Source: Bartonella sp. HY328
GTDB lineage: Bacteria > Pseudomonadota > Alphaproteobacteria > Rhizobiales > Rhizobiaceae
Reading direction: 5' to 3'
Length of the DNA: 64,000 nt
NCBI RefSeq assembly: GCF_025449335.1
Contig: NZ_CP104883.1
Coordinates: 2,286,501 to 2,350,500, forward strand
Shown: piece after piece, positions 1 to 10,314 of the stretch
How the letters are laid out: each line of letters starts with the position of its first letter
Numbering within the stretch: position 1 is the first letter of the stretch
Position numbers and translations under genes: made by a program
Notes under the pieces: generated by a model
The model's input: only the letters and a program-made list of their open reading frames with translations
What the model was told of the DNA's origin: nothing
The model's database searches: none

Positions 1-437
1 TTTCAAAATACATCAATATTGATGAAAATTGCTGCTTGCAACAACGGTTCCCACCTGTGATATCCATCCGCAATTGCGGGGCATTGTTCAATTTAGTCTC
101 ACCTTTACAAAGCAATTGGATTAGCAATTTACAAAAGCTTCTTGCTATAAATTGCAATTAAACCGACTCATCAACGCCTTTAAACTCAGTTCACATTTTA
201 TTGAGCCACGCTTATGAAGCATCATCCAGCAAATGAGCGCCCTGCTCTACAATAGCTATATTGCGAATGGTTTTGCGCTAAGCATTTTTTTAGGCCGCTT
301 TAACTGGTTGATTTATAGCTATTTTATAAACTCATATTCAAACTGTGATGCGGCTTACTAGCCATTTCAAACTGCATCAATATGCACCTTAAAGATGAGA
401 CTTGCATAAATGCTGAAAATTTTCTACATATTGTAAA
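1..437. other. Gene-free AT-rich leader region before sitA
   Basis: No credible coding region is seen. The stretch holds a 12-bp perfect palindrome CCGCAATTGCGG at 68-79 and AGCAATTTACAA at 123-134. The latter is one base off the reverse of a motif repeated at 10315-10423. The function of both is unknown. Confidence 0.5.
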
Positions 438-452
438 TGCAAATCATTAGCA
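438..452 (+). promoter_or_regulatory. Candidate Mur/Fur box upstream of sitA
   Basis: TGCAAATCATTAGCA is a near-perfect 15-bp palindrome: its reverse complement, TGCTAATGATTTGCA, agrees at all but three positions. It ends 15 bases before the sitA start and abuts the Shine-Dalgarno AAGGA. Alphaproteobacterial Mur (a manganese-responsive Fur homologue) is known to repress sit operons through TGCAAAT-type palindromes. The assignment is therefore inferred from shape, position and downstream genes. No mur gene lies in the window. Confidence 0.6.
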
Positions 453-467
453 ATAAGGACTCATTTG

Positions 468-1385
468 ATGAAAAAACTACTTCTTATGTTGGCGGCCGCT
501 TCAAGCCTTGTGCTTATTAATGGCGCAGCTTTTGCTGAAAAATTTAAAGCCGTAACCACCTTTACAGTTATTGCCGACATGGCACGCAATGTTGCCGGCG
601 ATGCGGCGGATGTTGAATCCATTACGAGACCCGGTGTTGAAATTCACGAATATGAGCCAACCCCTGGCGATTTGCGCCGCGCCCAAGGTGCGGATCTTGT
701 TTTATGGAATGGCCTTAACCTTGAATTATGGTTTGAAAAATTCTTTGAAAATGTCAAGGATAAGCCAAGCGTTGTAGTAACTAATGGCGTTGTACCCATG
801 AGCATTAGCGAAGGTCCTTATGATGGCAAGCCAAATCCTCATGCTTGGATGTCGCCTACCAATGCGCTTATCTATGTTGATAATATTCGTGATGCTTTTG
901 TAAAATACGATCCTGATAATGCTGAAATCTATAAGGCCAATGCTGAAAAATATAAGCAAGAAATTCGCGCTGCAATTGATCCTATACGCGCTGAATTTGA
1001 TGCATTGCCAGAAAACCGCCGCTTCCTTGTCACCAGTGAAGGCGCATTTAGCTATCTTGCCCGTGATTTTGGTTTGAAAGAATTTTACATTTGGCCAATT
1101 AATGCCGATCAACAAGGTACGCCTCAGCAAATCCGCAAGGTTATTGATGAAGTTCGCACCAATAAGATTCCAGCCGTATTTTCAGAAAGCACTATTTCAG
1201 ACAAGCCAGCCAAACAAATTGCTAAAGAAACAGGTGCGCTTTATGGCGGCGTATTATATGTTGACTCCTTGAGTGAAGCTGATGGTCCTGTGCCAACCTA
1301 TATTGATCTTTTGAAAGTAACCAGCGCAACCGTTGCTAATGCTCTTAGTGAAAAATCTTCTAAGGAAGGCGAAACAAAGAAATGA
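468..1385 (+). CDS. sitA: Manganese/iron ABC transporter substrate-binding protein SitA
   Basis: Periplasmic metal-binding component of a Mn(II)/Fe(II) ABC importer (cluster A-I, ZnuA/MntA/SitA family). A signal peptide of about 24 residues ends in AFAEK. The mature part shows the family metal-ligand regions: His in EIHEYEP, His in NPHAWMSP, the acidic SEGAF segment and Asp in YVDSLS. The length of about 305 residues is normal. A TTG at 465 is also in frame, but ATG 468 sits 8 bases after AAGGA and is preferred. The stop overlaps the sitB start (ATGA). It is first gene of sitABCD and is probably repressed by Mur through the palindrome just upstream. Zn rather than Mn as substrate cannot be excluded, but the two-permease gene order favours Sit. 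Confidence 0.9.
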   Translation: MKKLLLMLAAASSLVLINGAAFAEKFKAVTTFTVIADMARNVAGDAADVESITRPGVEIHEYEPTPGDLRRAQGADLVLWNGLNLELWFEKFFENVKDKPSVVVTNGVVPMSISEGPYDGKPNPHAWMSPTNALIYVDNIRDAFVKYDPDNAEIYKANAEKYKQEIRAAIDPIRAEFDALPENRRFLVTSEGAFSYLARDFGLKEFYIWPINADQQGTPQQIRKVIDEVRTNKIPAVFSESTISDKPAKQIAKETGALYGGVLYVDSLSEADGPVPTYIDLLKVTSATVANALSEKSSKEGETKK

Positions 1386-2242
1386 ATAATACCGGAATCG
1401 TTATGAGTGATGTCACCGTCACTTATCGCAATGGTTTTACCGCTCTTAAAAACGCAAGTTTTGATAGCCCAGAAAAAAGTATTACTGCGCTTGTCGGGGT
1501 CAATGGTGCCGGTAAATCAACATTGTTTAAAGCGATTATGGGATTTGTACAAGTGAGCCGTGGGACCATATCGGTCCTCGGCCTTCCTGTTAAAACAGCC
1601 CTTAAACAAAACATCATTGCTTATGTTCCGCAGAGCGAAGAAGTTGACTGGAGTTTTCCTGTTCTTGTCGAAGATGTCGTTATGATGGGGCGTTACGGCC
1701 ATATGAATTTTCTGCGCATTCCCCGCGCAATTGACCGCAAGGCAGTTGATGACGCGTTAAAGCGCGTTAACATGCTGGAATATCGCAAAAGGCAAATTGG
1801 CGAATTGTCTGGTGGACAAAAAAAACGTGTATTTTTGGCACGCGCCATAGCCCAAGAAGCAAAAGTTATTTTGCTTGATGAGCCCTTTACCGGTGTTGAT
1901 GTTAAAACCGAAGATCAAATCATCACCCTATTGCGACAAATGCGCGATGAAGGCGCAGTGATGTTGGTTTCAACCCATGATCTTGGCAGTGTCCCAGAAT
2001 TTTGCGACCGTACAGTATTGGTTAAGAAAACCATTCTTGATTTTGGACCAACAGAAAAAGTTTTTACCCCGCAAAATTTGGAAAAAGCCTTTGGCGGCGC
2101 ACTACGCGCCCGTGGGCTCGGTAGCATGGGCGAACATAATATCCATATTTTAAGCGATGATGAAAAGCCGCTAATATTTGCATCCAATAAGGTACACGCT
2201 AATAAAGACAGCGATAAAAGTGATAAGGAAACAGCAAGATGA
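1382..2242 (+). CDS. sitB: Manganese/iron ABC transporter ATP-binding protein SitB
   Basis: Cytoplasmic ATPase that powers the Sit metal importer. Walker [10 protein letters not shown] is at residues 39-47, the signature LSGGQ at 142-146, Walker B VILLDEP at 162-168 and the switch His at 199. The 286 residues include a charged Lys/Asp-rich tail of about 30 residues after the ABC fold, which adds length over typical MntB proteins. It overlaps sitA by 4 bases (ATGA) and sitC by 4 bases (ATGA), so translation is probably coupled. Confidence 0.92.
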   Translation: MNNTGIVMSDVTVTYRNGFTALKNASFDSPEKSITALVGVNGAGKSTLFKAIMGFVQVSRGTISVLGLPVKTALKQNIIAYVPQSEEVDWSFPVLVEDVVMMGRYGHMNFLRIPRAIDRKAVDDALKRVNMLEYRKRQIGELSGGQKKRVFLARAIAQEAKVILLDEPFTGVDVKTEDQIITLLRQMRDEGAVMLVSTHDLGSVPEFCDRTVLVKKTILDFGPTEKVFTPQNLEKAFGGALRARGLGSMGEHNIHILSDDEKPLIFASNKVHANKDSDKSDKETAR

Positions 2243-3102
2243 TTGATCTTTTGCTTGAACCTTTCACTTATGATTTTATGTTTACCACCGTTTACGTTAC
2301 CTGCCTAATAGGAGCATTATGCGCGTTTTTATCGGCATTCTTGATGCTCAAAGGCTGGTCTTTAATGGGAGATGCGCTATCTCACTCCATTATTCCAGGT
2401 GTTGTTGGCGCCTATATGCTTGGTCTACCCTTTTCGCTTGGTGCTTTTTTTTCTGGTGGTCTTGCGGCCGGTGCTATTTTGTTTCTTAATGAGCGAACAA
2501 AGCTAAAGGAAGATGCAATTATTGGCCTTATCTTTACCTCGTTTTTTGGTATTGGGCTTTTCATGCAATCAAAAGCATCTATTCCCATTAAACTTGATGC
2601 AGTCATCCTTGGTAACCTTGGTAGTATTGCCACAGAAGATATTATTCAATTGGTCATTATCGGCGTTGTTTCCATTGCCATTATGCTGGTCATTTGGAAA
2701 GATTTATTAGTCACATTTTTTGATGAAAATCATGCACGCTCCATTGGTATTAACACGAAATTGCTGAAAATTATTTTCTTTACGCTTCTTGCAGCATCAA
2801 CCGTTGCTGCTATGCAAACCGTTGGTGCATTTCTAGTTATTGCTTTAGTGGTAACCCCCGGCGCAACCGCTTATTTATTGTCAGACCGTTTTTCACGCCT
2901 TTTGCTAATTGCTATTGCCATCGGTGTTTTCACTAGTTTTTTTGGCTCCTATATCAGCTATTTTTTAAACGTGCAGCCCGGAGGATTTATCGTTCTTTTA
3001 CAAACGGCTTTATTTATTATTGCCTTTTTCTTTGCGCCCAAGCACGGCTATATTGCCGCAAGACTAAAAGCCAAACAGGCATTGGAGGATGATCATGCTT
3101 GA
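2239..3102 (+). CDS. sitC: Manganese/iron ABC transporter permease SitC
   Basis: Inner-membrane permease of the ABC-3 (ZnuB/MntC) family with about eight hydrophobic helices. The conserved segment [20 protein letters not shown] is near the N-terminus, and EDAIIGLIF follows in the region expected for contact with the ATPase. At 287 residues it is of family length. It is paralogous to the next gene, sitD, as in other SitABCD systems that use two different permeases. AAGGAA upstream serves as ribosome-binding site. Confidence 0.92.
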   Translation: MIDLLLEPFTYDFMFTTVYVTCLIGALCAFLSAFLMLKGWSLMGDALSHSIIPGVVGAYMLGLPFSLGAFFSGGLAAGAILFLNERTKLKEDAIIGLIFTSFFGIGLFMQSKASIPIKLDAVILGNLGSIATEDIIQLVIIGVVSIAIMLVIWKDLLVTFFDENHARSIGINTKLLKIIFFTLLAASTVAAMQTVGAFLVIALVVTPGATAYLLSDRFSRLLLIAIAIGVFTSFFGSYISYFLNVQPGGFIVLLQTALFIIAFFFAPKHGYIAARLKAKQALEDDHA

Positions 3103-3931
3103 TATCCTATTAGAGCCATTTCAATTCGACTTTATGGTCAAAGGCCTATTGATTACGGTTATCGTTTCCATTCCAATGGCGTTTTTATCATGCTTTTTAG
3201 TACTAAAAGGTTGGGCATTGCTTGGTGACGCACTTTCACATGCGGTGTTCCCTGGGGTTGTCATCGCTTATATGGTGGGCTTACCTTTTGCAGTTGGTGC
3301 ATTTGGCGCTGGTATTTTTACCGCTATGGTAACTGGTTTTTTACAAGCCAATAGCCGCGTTAAACAAGATACTATTCTTGGCATTGTTTTTTCGGGCATG
3401 TTTGCCCTTGGGCTGGTTCTCGTTACCACGATAGAAAGTGATGTTCATCTAACCCATATCCTATTTGGCAGCTTACTAGGTGTTAGCTGGAATGATGTCT
3501 TATCAACCCTTGGCATTTCTGTTTTCATTACTGTCATTTTAAGCATTAAATGGCGAGATTTCCAACTATTCATCTTTGACCCGATTGAAGCGAAAGCCGT
3601 TGGTCTTACTTTATGGATTTTACATTATGGCTTGCTTATCATGATATCGCTTGCAATTGTGGCAGCGTTAAAAAGCGTTGGCATTATTTTATCGATTTCA
3701 CTCCTTATTGCACCAGGTGCTATTGCCTTTTTATTAACGCGCAAATTATCACACATGGTGCTAATCGCCGTAAGCCTTGGGGTTGTAGTGAGTTTTTTCG
3801 GCATTTATGCAAGCTTCTTTTTTGACAGCAGCCCTGCCGCGACAATAGTGGTTTTTGAAACAACTATTTTTATCCTTGTATTTATTTGGCATAGTTTAAA
3901 AAATCGCCGCAATACATTAATCGAGGAATAA
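3095..3931 (+). CDS. sitD: Manganese/iron ABC transporter permease SitD
   Basis: Second ABC-3 family permease, with the same LKGWALLGDALSHAVFPGVV motif as SitC and about eight membrane segments. An ATG at 3089 touches the GGAGG sequence (3084-3088) directly, whereas ATG 3095 lies 6 bases after it, so 3095 is chosen. The gene overlaps the end of sitC by 8 bases. A hairpin terminator follows at 3935-3983 and closes the operon. Confidence 0.92.
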   Translation: MLDILLEPFQFDFMVKGLLITVIVSIPMAFLSCFLVLKGWALLGDALSHAVFPGVVIAYMVGLPFAVGAFGAGIFTAMVTGFLQANSRVKQDTILGIVFSGMFALGLVLVTTIESDVHLTHILFGSLLGVSWNDVLSTLGISVFITVILSIKWRDFQLFIFDPIEAKAVGLTLWILHYGLLIMISLAIVAALKSVGIILSISLLIAPGAIAFLLTRKLSHMVLIAVSLGVVVSFFGIYASFFFDSSPAATIVVFETTIFILVFIWHSLKNRRNTLIEE

Positions 3932-3934
3932 TTT

Positions 3935-3983
3935 AAAAGGCATTTTTGAAAAAAACACTTGTTGTTTTATAAAATGCCTTTTG
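3935..3983 (+). terminator. Hairpin terminator after sitABCD
   Basis: AAAAGGCATTTT (3935-3946) is perfectly complementary to AAAATGCCTTTT (3971-3982). The stem of up to 12 bp begins 3 bases after the sitD stop. The long 24-base loop and the lack of a clean T tract make it less than ideal. Confidence 0.6.
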
Positions 3984-4126
3984 AATTTATAAAAAACTAA
4001 AATTTCGCTGTTGCTCTTGTTTTCAATCAAAAAACAATTTTTTTAAAGCGCTCATCAATTTGATTTGTAGTTACGAAATATTCTAAACCACTTCACATAA
4101 GGAATAATTTACACTACATATAAATT

Positions 4127-5932
4127 ATGAAGAATATAGATAATGCTGACAAGAAAAATTGCTTTTTAGGTGTTGAACGCTCGGTACTGGGTTATCGCTG
4201 GGTAGATCGTTTAGACAAAACCAATTTCAACGCTGTTTTAGCAATGACGCAAAAATACGGCATTCCTGACATGCTAGCACGTGTTTTGGTAGGACGCGGT
4301 ATTGAAGAAGGCGATGTCAATCAATTTCTTGATCCAACCTTGCGCGATTCTATGCCTGATCCATCAAGCTTTGCGGATATGGATAAAGCCGCAACACGCA
4401 TTGCCGATGCCATTATCAAGCGTGAAAAAGTTGCAATTCTTGGCGACTATGATGTTGACGGCGCTTGCTCATCTACCATATTGGCACGGTTTTTACGCAG
4501 CTTTGGTCTTTTGGTTGAAATTCATATTCCTGACCGTATTGTTGAGGGCTATGGACCTAATGATGATGCAATGGCACAACTTGTCCATAATGGTGCAAGC
4601 CTCATTGTAACAGTTGATTGCGGTTCTTTAAGTGAAGGGCCTATTGCGGTCGCTGCAAATCTTGGTGCTGATGTGGTGGTGCTTGATCACCACCAAATGG
4701 GCGATGTTTTGCCAAGCAAGGCCTTGGCTGTTGTTAATCCCAACCGCCCTGATGATTTTTCTGGCCATGGCTTTTTATGTGCGGCGGGGGTGGTTTTCAT
4801 CACTCTTGCAGCTATTTCACGAAATTTACGCGCCCGGCAATTTAAAGGGCAAATGCCTGACCTGTTGGCATTACTTGACCTTGTCGCCCTTGCTACCATT
4901 TGTGACGTTGTGCCGCTGATCGGGGTTAATCGTGCTTTTGTGGTTAAAGGCTTACAAGTCGCCCGCAGCATGAACAATATTGGTTTTGCCGCCCTAGCAA
5001 AAGCCGCGCGTATTGGTGAGCCATTAAACACCTTTCATCTTGGTTTTTTAATTGGTCCACGCATTAATGCTGGCGGACGCATTGGCAATTCGGCCCTTGG
5101 TAGTATTTTGCTAGGTACCGATAATGGCGACCAAGCAACAAAAATTGCTCTTGAACTTGAAGGCTTAAATAGCGAAAGACAAGCATTAGAAGCGGTGCAG
5201 CTAGAAGAAGCAGAAGCGCAAGTTTTATTTGAATTATCGCAACAAACCACCGAGCCATCGGTGATTGTAGTCGCAAGCCCCGATTGGCACCCCGGTATTG
5301 TTGGGCTATTAGCATCACGTTTAAAAGAACGTTATCAAAGACCAGCCATTGCCCTTGCTATTAAGCCAGATGGGTCAGCAACTGGTTCTGCACGTTCTAT
5401 CACTGGTTTTGATGTAGGCGATCTTATACGCCGCGCAGTTGAAGAGGGTTTAATTGAAAAAGGCGGCGGTCATATTATGGCGGCGGGCCTTACTATTAAT
5501 GCCAGCAAAATCAATGATTTTAGAATTTGGTGTAATGCAGAAGCTAATAAGCGTGTTTTAACCTTACGCCAATCAGCAACCCTTGCCATTGATGGTGCAA
5601 TTTCTGCTAGCGGCGCAACCAATGATTTTATTAAATTGCTAGAAAAAGCTGGGCCATTTGGTGCTGGCAATGATCAGCCTATTTTTGCAATCCCATCACA
5701 TTGTCTTGTTGATGTGCGTGAGGTTGGAAAGGGACATGTTGCGGTAACTCTTGCCAATGCTGAAGGAAGAAAGCTTAAAGGCATTGCGTTTCGCAGCGCC
5801 AGTTCTGATCTTGGCACATTTTTATTGGCTAATCGCGGCAATTACATTCATATGGTTGGCAATTTATCGCTTAACTATTGGAATGGCTCCTATTCTCCGC
5901 AAATACGCATTATTGATGCCGCCCCTGCCTGA
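4127..5932 (+). CDS. recJ: Single-stranded-DNA-specific 5'-3' exonuclease RecJ
   Basis: Cytoplasmic exonuclease of recombination (RecF pathway), mismatch repair and base-excision repair. The DHH-family signatures are clear: GDYDVDGACS from residue 106, the DHH triad at residues 187-189, and the DHHA1 motif GGGHIMAAG from residue 446. The C-terminal OB-fold region follows. At 601 residues it is of usual alphaproteobacterial length. The region before the ATG is AT-rich with only a weak ribosome-binding site, so the exact start is less certain than the identity. It stands alone, 195 bases after sitD. Confidence 0.93.
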   Translation: MKNIDNADKKNCFLGVERSVLGYRWVDRLDKTNFNAVLAMTQKYGIPDMLARVLVGRGIEEGDVNQFLDPTLRDSMPDPSSFADMDKAATRIADAIIKREKVAILGDYDVDGACSSTILARFLRSFGLLVEIHIPDRIVEGYGPNDDAMAQLVHNGASLIVTVDCGSLSEGPIAVAANLGADVVVLDHHQMGDVLPSKALAVVNPNRPDDFSGHGFLCAAGVVFITLAAISRNLRARQFKGQMPDLLALLDLVALATICDVVPLIGVNRAFVVKGLQVARSMNNIGFAALAKAARIGEPLNTFHLGFLIGPRINAGGRIGNSALGSILLGTDNGDQATKIALELEGLNSERQALEAVQLEEAEAQVLFELSQQTTEPSVIVVASPDWHPGIVGLLASRLKERYQRPAIALAIKPDGSATGSARSITGFDVGDLIRRAVEEGLIEKGGGHIMAAGLTINASKINDFRIWCNAEANKRVLTLRQSATLAIDGAISASGATNDFIKLLEKAGPFGAGNDQPIFAIPSHCLVDVREVGKGHVAVTLANAEGRKLKGIAFRSASSDLGTFLLANRGNYIHMVGNLSLNYWNGSYSPQIRIIDAAPA

Positions 5933-6101
5933 TGAGGTCAGTGATAAACACTTTAGCTTTGCAAACAAAGTGCTTGTGATAGCGGTACTTAATCCCCATC
6001 TATAATTGGAATAATCATTGCAAAGGGCAGCGATTATTCTTAAAGTTTCATACATATTGCATTTTATCACATAAATTTCTGTTCACCCTATAAGGTTTAT
6101 C

Positions 6102-8213
6102 ATGGCAAAAATATTTCCAGCTATTGCAGCACCTGAAACGGCAAAAATTGCACAAAAATCTGTGCATCATGGCATTGAAAAAACTGATGAATATGCATGG
6201 CTACGCGCAGATAATTGGCAAGAAGTGTTTCAAGATCCATCAAAGCTTGACCCAGCTATTTTAGCGCAATTGCAGCAGGAAAATGCCTATCAGGCCGAAA
6301 TGATGACCGGCACTGAAGAATTACAAGCCAAGCTTTTTGCTGAAATGAAGGGCCGCATCAAGGAAGATGACTCATCTGTTCCTGAAAAAGACGGCGAATT
6401 TGCCTATGGTTCAGCCTTTGCAATTGGCGGCGAGCAACCTTATTTTTTCCGCACGAAACGTGATGGTGGCGAACAATCTATTTATCTTGATGGCCATAAA
6501 GAGGGCGTAGATAAAGCTTATTTCCAGCTTGGCGGCGTTAGCTATGCACCAGACCATAAAAAATTCCTTTGGAGCTATGACGATAAGGGATCAGAATTTT
6601 ACAATATTAAAATTCGTGATTTTGGTCGCGATAGTGACCATGATGAAATTTTGTCGCATACCAGTGGTGATGGAGTTTGGGATGCCAATGCCCAAGGTTT
6701 TTTCTATAGCAAATTAGACGAAAACCACCGCGCTAGCGAAATTTTCTATCACCGCCTTGGCACACAGCAAAGCGAAGATAGACTTATTTTCAAAGAAGAA
6801 GATAGCCGCTTTTTTGTTCAAGTTTCAGGCTCTGCCTTGGAAGATTATATTTTTATCAATCTGCATGACCATGAAACATCAGAAATATGGTATTTGCCAG
6901 CCAATGATCCATCAGCACAGCCAAAATTAATTAAGGCCCGTGAAACCGGTGTTGAATATGAAATTATTCCTGCTGGCGAGCAATTCTATATCTTGACCAA
7001 TATGGATAAGGCACGTGATTTTAAAGTGATGGTAACGCCATCAGCGCAGCCAGAGCCAGAAAATTGGCAAGACTTCATTCCCCATGAAGAAGGCCGTTTG
7101 ATTGTAGGCTTTGATGCTTATGAAAATTATCTTTTATGGCTAGAAACCCAAAATTGCTTGCCTGCAATTAAAGTTTGGAACCGTGCAACCAAGGATGTTC
7201 ACTCCATTGCCTTTGATGAAGAAGCCTATTCCTTAGGGCTGCATGGCGCAGTAGAATATGATAGCGATATTATCCGCTTTTCCTATTCATCACCAACCAC
7301 ACCGCGCCAGCTTTTTGAATATGATTTGAGCTCACGGGAGCGTAACTTGCTTAAAGAGCAAGAAGTTCCATCAGGACATAATGCCAGCGATTATGTTGCC
7401 CGCCGTCTAATGGCTAAGGCACATGATGGTGAATTGGTACCATTAACCCTGCTTTACCGCAAAGATATTGCTCTTGATGGCTCCGCGCCATGTCTTCTTT
7501 ATGGTTATGGTGCCTATGGTATGAGTATGCCAGCAAGTTTTAGCACTACGGTTCTATCGCTGGTTGATCGTGGTTTTATCTATTGTGTGGCGCATATTCG
7601 TGGTGGCAAAGAAAAAGGCTATCATTGGTATGAGAATGGTAAGTTAAAGAATAAAACCAATACATTCCATGATTTTATCACTGCCGGCCGCTATTTGGTT
7701 GAAAATGGTTTTACCTCGCATGAAAAATTAATGGCTTTTGGTGGTTCTGCAGGTGGTATGCTGATGGGGGCAATTGCTAATATGGCACCCAATGATTATG
7801 CTGCCATTGTTGCCGCTGTACCTTTTGTTGATGTTTTGAACACAATGCTTGATGCAAGCCTCCCCCTCACCCCGCCAGAATGGTCGGAATGGGGCAACCC
7901 AATCGAATCTAAAGATGATTATGATTTAATTGCCTCTTATTCGCCTTATGACAATGTTAAGCAACAAGCCTATCCGCCAATGTTGGTACTTGCTGGCCTA
8001 ACGGATCCACGCGTTACCTATTGGGAGCCAGCAAAATGGGTTGCGCGCTTGCGTGAACGTAAAAGTGATTATAATCCTGTTTTATTCCGCATTAATATGG
8101 ATGCAGGACATGCAGGAGCATCGGGTCGCTTTTCACGACTTGAAGAATGGGCCTATATGTATTCTTTCATGCTAAAAATTGTCAATTATGACATTTTGGC
8201 AGAAAAAATCTAA
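6102..8213 (+). CDS. ptrB: Oligopeptidase B (S9A prolyl oligopeptidase family)
   Basis: Serine peptidase expected to cleave short peptides after basic residues in the cytoplasm. No signal peptide is seen. An N-terminal beta-propeller (about residues 75-415) is followed by an alpha/beta-hydrolase domain. The catalytic Ser549 lies in GGSAGG, Asp635 in LTDPRV and His670 in DAGHAG. At 703 residues it has typical oligopeptidase B length. The motif YGAYG before the oxyanion region and HIRGGKEKGYHWYENGK are family hallmarks. An ATG with TAAGG upstream is used. It appears monocistronic. A prolyl oligopeptidase role is the alternative, but the sequence fits PtrB better. Confidence 0.88.
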   Translation: MAKIFPAIAAPETAKIAQKSVHHGIEKTDEYAWLRADNWQEVFQDPSKLDPAILAQLQQENAYQAEMMTGTEELQAKLFAEMKGRIKEDDSSVPEKDGEFAYGSAFAIGGEQPYFFRTKRDGGEQSIYLDGHKEGVDKAYFQLGGVSYAPDHKKFLWSYDDKGSEFYNIKIRDFGRDSDHDEILSHTSGDGVWDANAQGFFYSKLDENHRASEIFYHRLGTQQSEDRLIFKEEDSRFFVQVSGSALEDYIFINLHDHETSEIWYLPANDPSAQPKLIKARETGVEYEIIPAGEQFYILTNMDKARDFKVMVTPSAQPEPENWQDFIPHEEGRLIVGFDAYENYLLWLETQNCLPAIKVWNRATKDVHSIAFDEEAYSLGLHGAVEYDSDIIRFSYSSPTTPRQLFEYDLSSRERNLLKEQEVPSGHNASDYVARRLMAKAHDGELVPLTLLYRKDIALDGSAPCLLYGYGAYGMSMPASFSTTVLSLVDRGFIYCVAHIRGGKEKGYHWYENGKLKNKTNTFHDFITAGRYLVENGFTSHEKLMAFGGSAGGMLMGAIANMAPNDYAAIVAAVPFVDVLNTMLDASLPLTPPEWSEWGNPIESKDDYDLIASYSPYDNVKQQAYPPMLVLAGLTDPRVTYWEPAKWVARLRERKSDYNPVLFRINMDAGHAGASGRFSRLEEWAYMYSFMLKIVNYDILAEKI

Positions 8214-8280
8214 ATAAAATAATTGAGCTATATCTCTATTCTGAGAGTAATTTAGCTTAGAAATTAAGGAAGAAAGTGCA

Positions 8281-8598
8281 ATGATAAAAATATTAAAAGC
8301 ATCTTTGATAAGTATCTTCATTGCACTTATTCCGTTAACGTCTTTTGCAGCAGCGCCGGATAGACAAAATGAATTTTTAGGTAAGCGCTGCAATACACCG
8401 CCCAAAGGCAGTGGCATTGTTGCTGGTTTTTTCCGTGGTTGGGAGCAAACACCATTTCAATATTACGGCTCTGGCTATATGCCAGTGGAACGCTATCGCT
8501 GTTTTCAAACTATGAATGAGTGTAAAACATGGCTTTTCACTATGAATTATTATTATAATGAAAAAACACCCGATGCATCAATGTGCACGCAGTTTTAA
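8281..8598 (+). CDS. Small secreted cysteine-containing protein of unknown function
   Basis: 105 residues, not recognised as a known family. The N-terminus is a clear signal peptide (basic MIKILK, hydrophobic core, cleavage probably after TSFAA near residue 24). The mature part of about 80 residues has four cysteines (KRCNT, YRCFQ, NECKT, SMCTQ), which could form two disulfides in the periplasm, and is rich in aromatic residues. AGGAAG lies 8 bases before the ATG. It follows ptrB by 67 bases on the same strand, but a shared role is not evident. Confidence 0.65.
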   Translation: MIKILKASLISIFIALIPLTSFAAAPDRQNEFLGKRCNTPPKGSGIVAGFFRGWEQTPFQYYGSGYMPVERYRCFQTMNECKTWLFTMNYYYNEKTPDASMCTQF

Positions 8599-8709
8599 GC
8601 GCGTTTTCCGCAAAAAGTAAAACAACTTTTGGGTTAAATTGACACTCAAATATAAAGTTTCAAAAGAAGTCGCCGCTTCTATCCTCTTAAATAATCCAAA
8701 GGATGCAGC

Positions 8710-9627
8710 ATGTCTAAAGACTATTATTATGGCCTTGGTGCTGTTTTCTTTGCGGCACTATTATGGGGTACAACAGGAACGGCTGCCGCCATGGCACCAC
8801 AAGTTGGCCCTATTGCCATTGGCGCGGCTGCCATGGGGCTTGGCGGACTAATCCAAGCTTTTATGGCACGCAAAAAAATATCCACGCAACTATCTGCCCT
8901 CAAACGCCATTGGGTTTTATTATTAGCAGGGGGTATTTCGGTTTTGGTTTATCCGCTTGCTTTTTATGCTTCTATGCGGCTTGCCGGCGTCACTATTGGT
9001 ACTGTTATTTCCATTGGTTCAGCCCCATTATGCTCGGTTATTATCGAGCGTGTTTTTGAAAAGCATCCGATTTCCATGCGCTGGCTCATTGGTATTAGCG
9101 TTGGCCTTGTTGGCATTATTTTACTTTGCCTTGCGACCCACCATGGCGCATCTACCCATAAACCCGATGAAAATGCATTGCTTGGTATTTTTTTAGGGCT
9201 CGTTGCTGGGCTTACCTATGCTGGCTATTCTTGGACATCCCGTCAGCTTATGCAAAAAGGCATTGCCTCATCGGCAGCTATGGGCGCAACCTTTGGGCTG
9301 GGTGGCCTTATGCTTATGCCAATACTTTTGGCAACTGGCGCACCTTTCCTGCTATCATGGCAAAATTTTTCGGTAGGGCTTTATATGGCTCTTATCCCAA
9401 TGTTTTTAGGATATTTGTGTTTTGGCTATGGTCTTGCACGCATTAAAGCAAGCCTTGCCATTACCATTACGCTGATGGAACCAGTTGTTGCGGCATTTTT
9501 AGCAGTGCTTATTCTTGGGGAGCGTTTACCACTTATAGGCTGGCTTGGCGTATTACTGATCCTTGCATCATTGATTTTTGTAACCTTACCCAACAACCTA
9601 TTTAATAAAAGACAAAAAGCACAATAG
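8710..9627 (+). CDS. EamA/DMT-family transporter
   Basis: Inner-membrane permease with about ten hydrophobic helices arranged as two EamA repeats (about residues 7-135 and 155-293). The first helix carries AALLWGTTGTAAAMAP and the second half ends in the usual LIPMFLGYLCFGYGLARI and ALITLMEPVVAA-type segments. Members export metabolites or amino acids, but the substrate cannot be inferred here. AAAGGA precedes the ATG by 6 bases. At 305 residues it has normal length. Confidence 0.85.
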   Translation: MSKDYYYGLGAVFFAALLWGTTGTAAAMAPQVGPIAIGAAAMGLGGLIQAFMARKKISTQLSALKRHWVLLLAGGISVLVYPLAFYASMRLAGVTIGTVISIGSAPLCSVIIERVFEKHPISMRWLIGISVGLVGIILLCLATHHGASTHKPDENALLGIFLGLVAGLTYAGYSWTSRQLMQKGIASSAAMGATFGLGGLMLMPILLATGAPFLLSWQNFSVGLYMALIPMFLGYLCFGYGLARIKASLAITITLMEPVVAAFLAVLILGERLPLIGWLGVLLILASLIFVTLPNNLFNKRQKAQ

Positions 9628-9911
9628 CTTAACTGAACATTCTTTGAGAAGTCATAAAAAATAGTTAAATCGCATCCACGCAATTGGTTTACATCCAACA
9701 TGCTTTTTTAAATATAGGACGCGTAAAAAGGGTCAAGTTTAAACAAGCCGCACCGCAAATTATCAGTCCTTGCTTATTCTTCTTGTTCTTATAAAAATTC
9801 TTCATACCGTTTCATACGAATAAGTAAGTTCTGCCTTCAAATTTATCCTTTATTTCACTATTAATAACGGATAACATCTTAATGCCCTATGATAAACAAG
9901 TTGGAGACATA

Positions 9912-10118
9912 ATGAGTAAGCAACAAGGTTATAAGATATTACGCCCGTTGTGGGTGCGCGTCCTTATTGTTATATTTTGTTTTGGTTGGGCTTTTTTTGA
10001 GTTTCATGGCAATGAAATCACTTGGGCTATTATATTTGTCTTGATGGGTGTTTATGGGTTTTGGTCTCTTATTTTAACTTATGATAGCGGTGCCAATAAT
10101 GATGAGGGCAAAGGTTAG
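9912..10118 (+). CDS. Small membrane protein, two predicted helices
   Basis: 68 residues from ATG 9912, which follows GGAG (9903-9906) by 5 bases. An in-frame ATG at 9882 would add ten residues but lacks a ribosome-binding site. Two hydrophobic stretches (about residues 13-32 and 37-58) are separated by a short EFHGNE turn. The C-terminus is hydrophilic and acidic. The family was not recognised and there is no informative neighbour. It resembles the many small inner-membrane proteins of unknown role in alphaproteobacteria. Confidence 0.55.
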   Translation: MSKQQGYKILRPLWVRVLIVIFCFGWAFFEFHGNEITWAIIFVLMGVYGFWSLILTYDSGANNDEGKG

Positions 10119-10314
10119 TTTTATGCAATTAATTAAAATTCTTGCAACTGCCTAATCAGCACAAATATCCTTTTTATTTTTACATTCCCAGTTTAAACAA
10201 CTATTTTGCGTTGTGATTAGTGCTTTTAGCAAAGGTTATCTTACTCGTTTGTTAGAAGTGAATATGACCTAAGATTGATTTTTTAAATGTATTAATGCCA
10301 ATCTTTTAAATAAC

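Noticed and set aside
5933..6101. Terminator after recJ (CACTTT/AAAGTG pairing near 5948-5975)
   Set aside because: The stem is short and interrupted and there is no T tract, so it is not reported as a feature.
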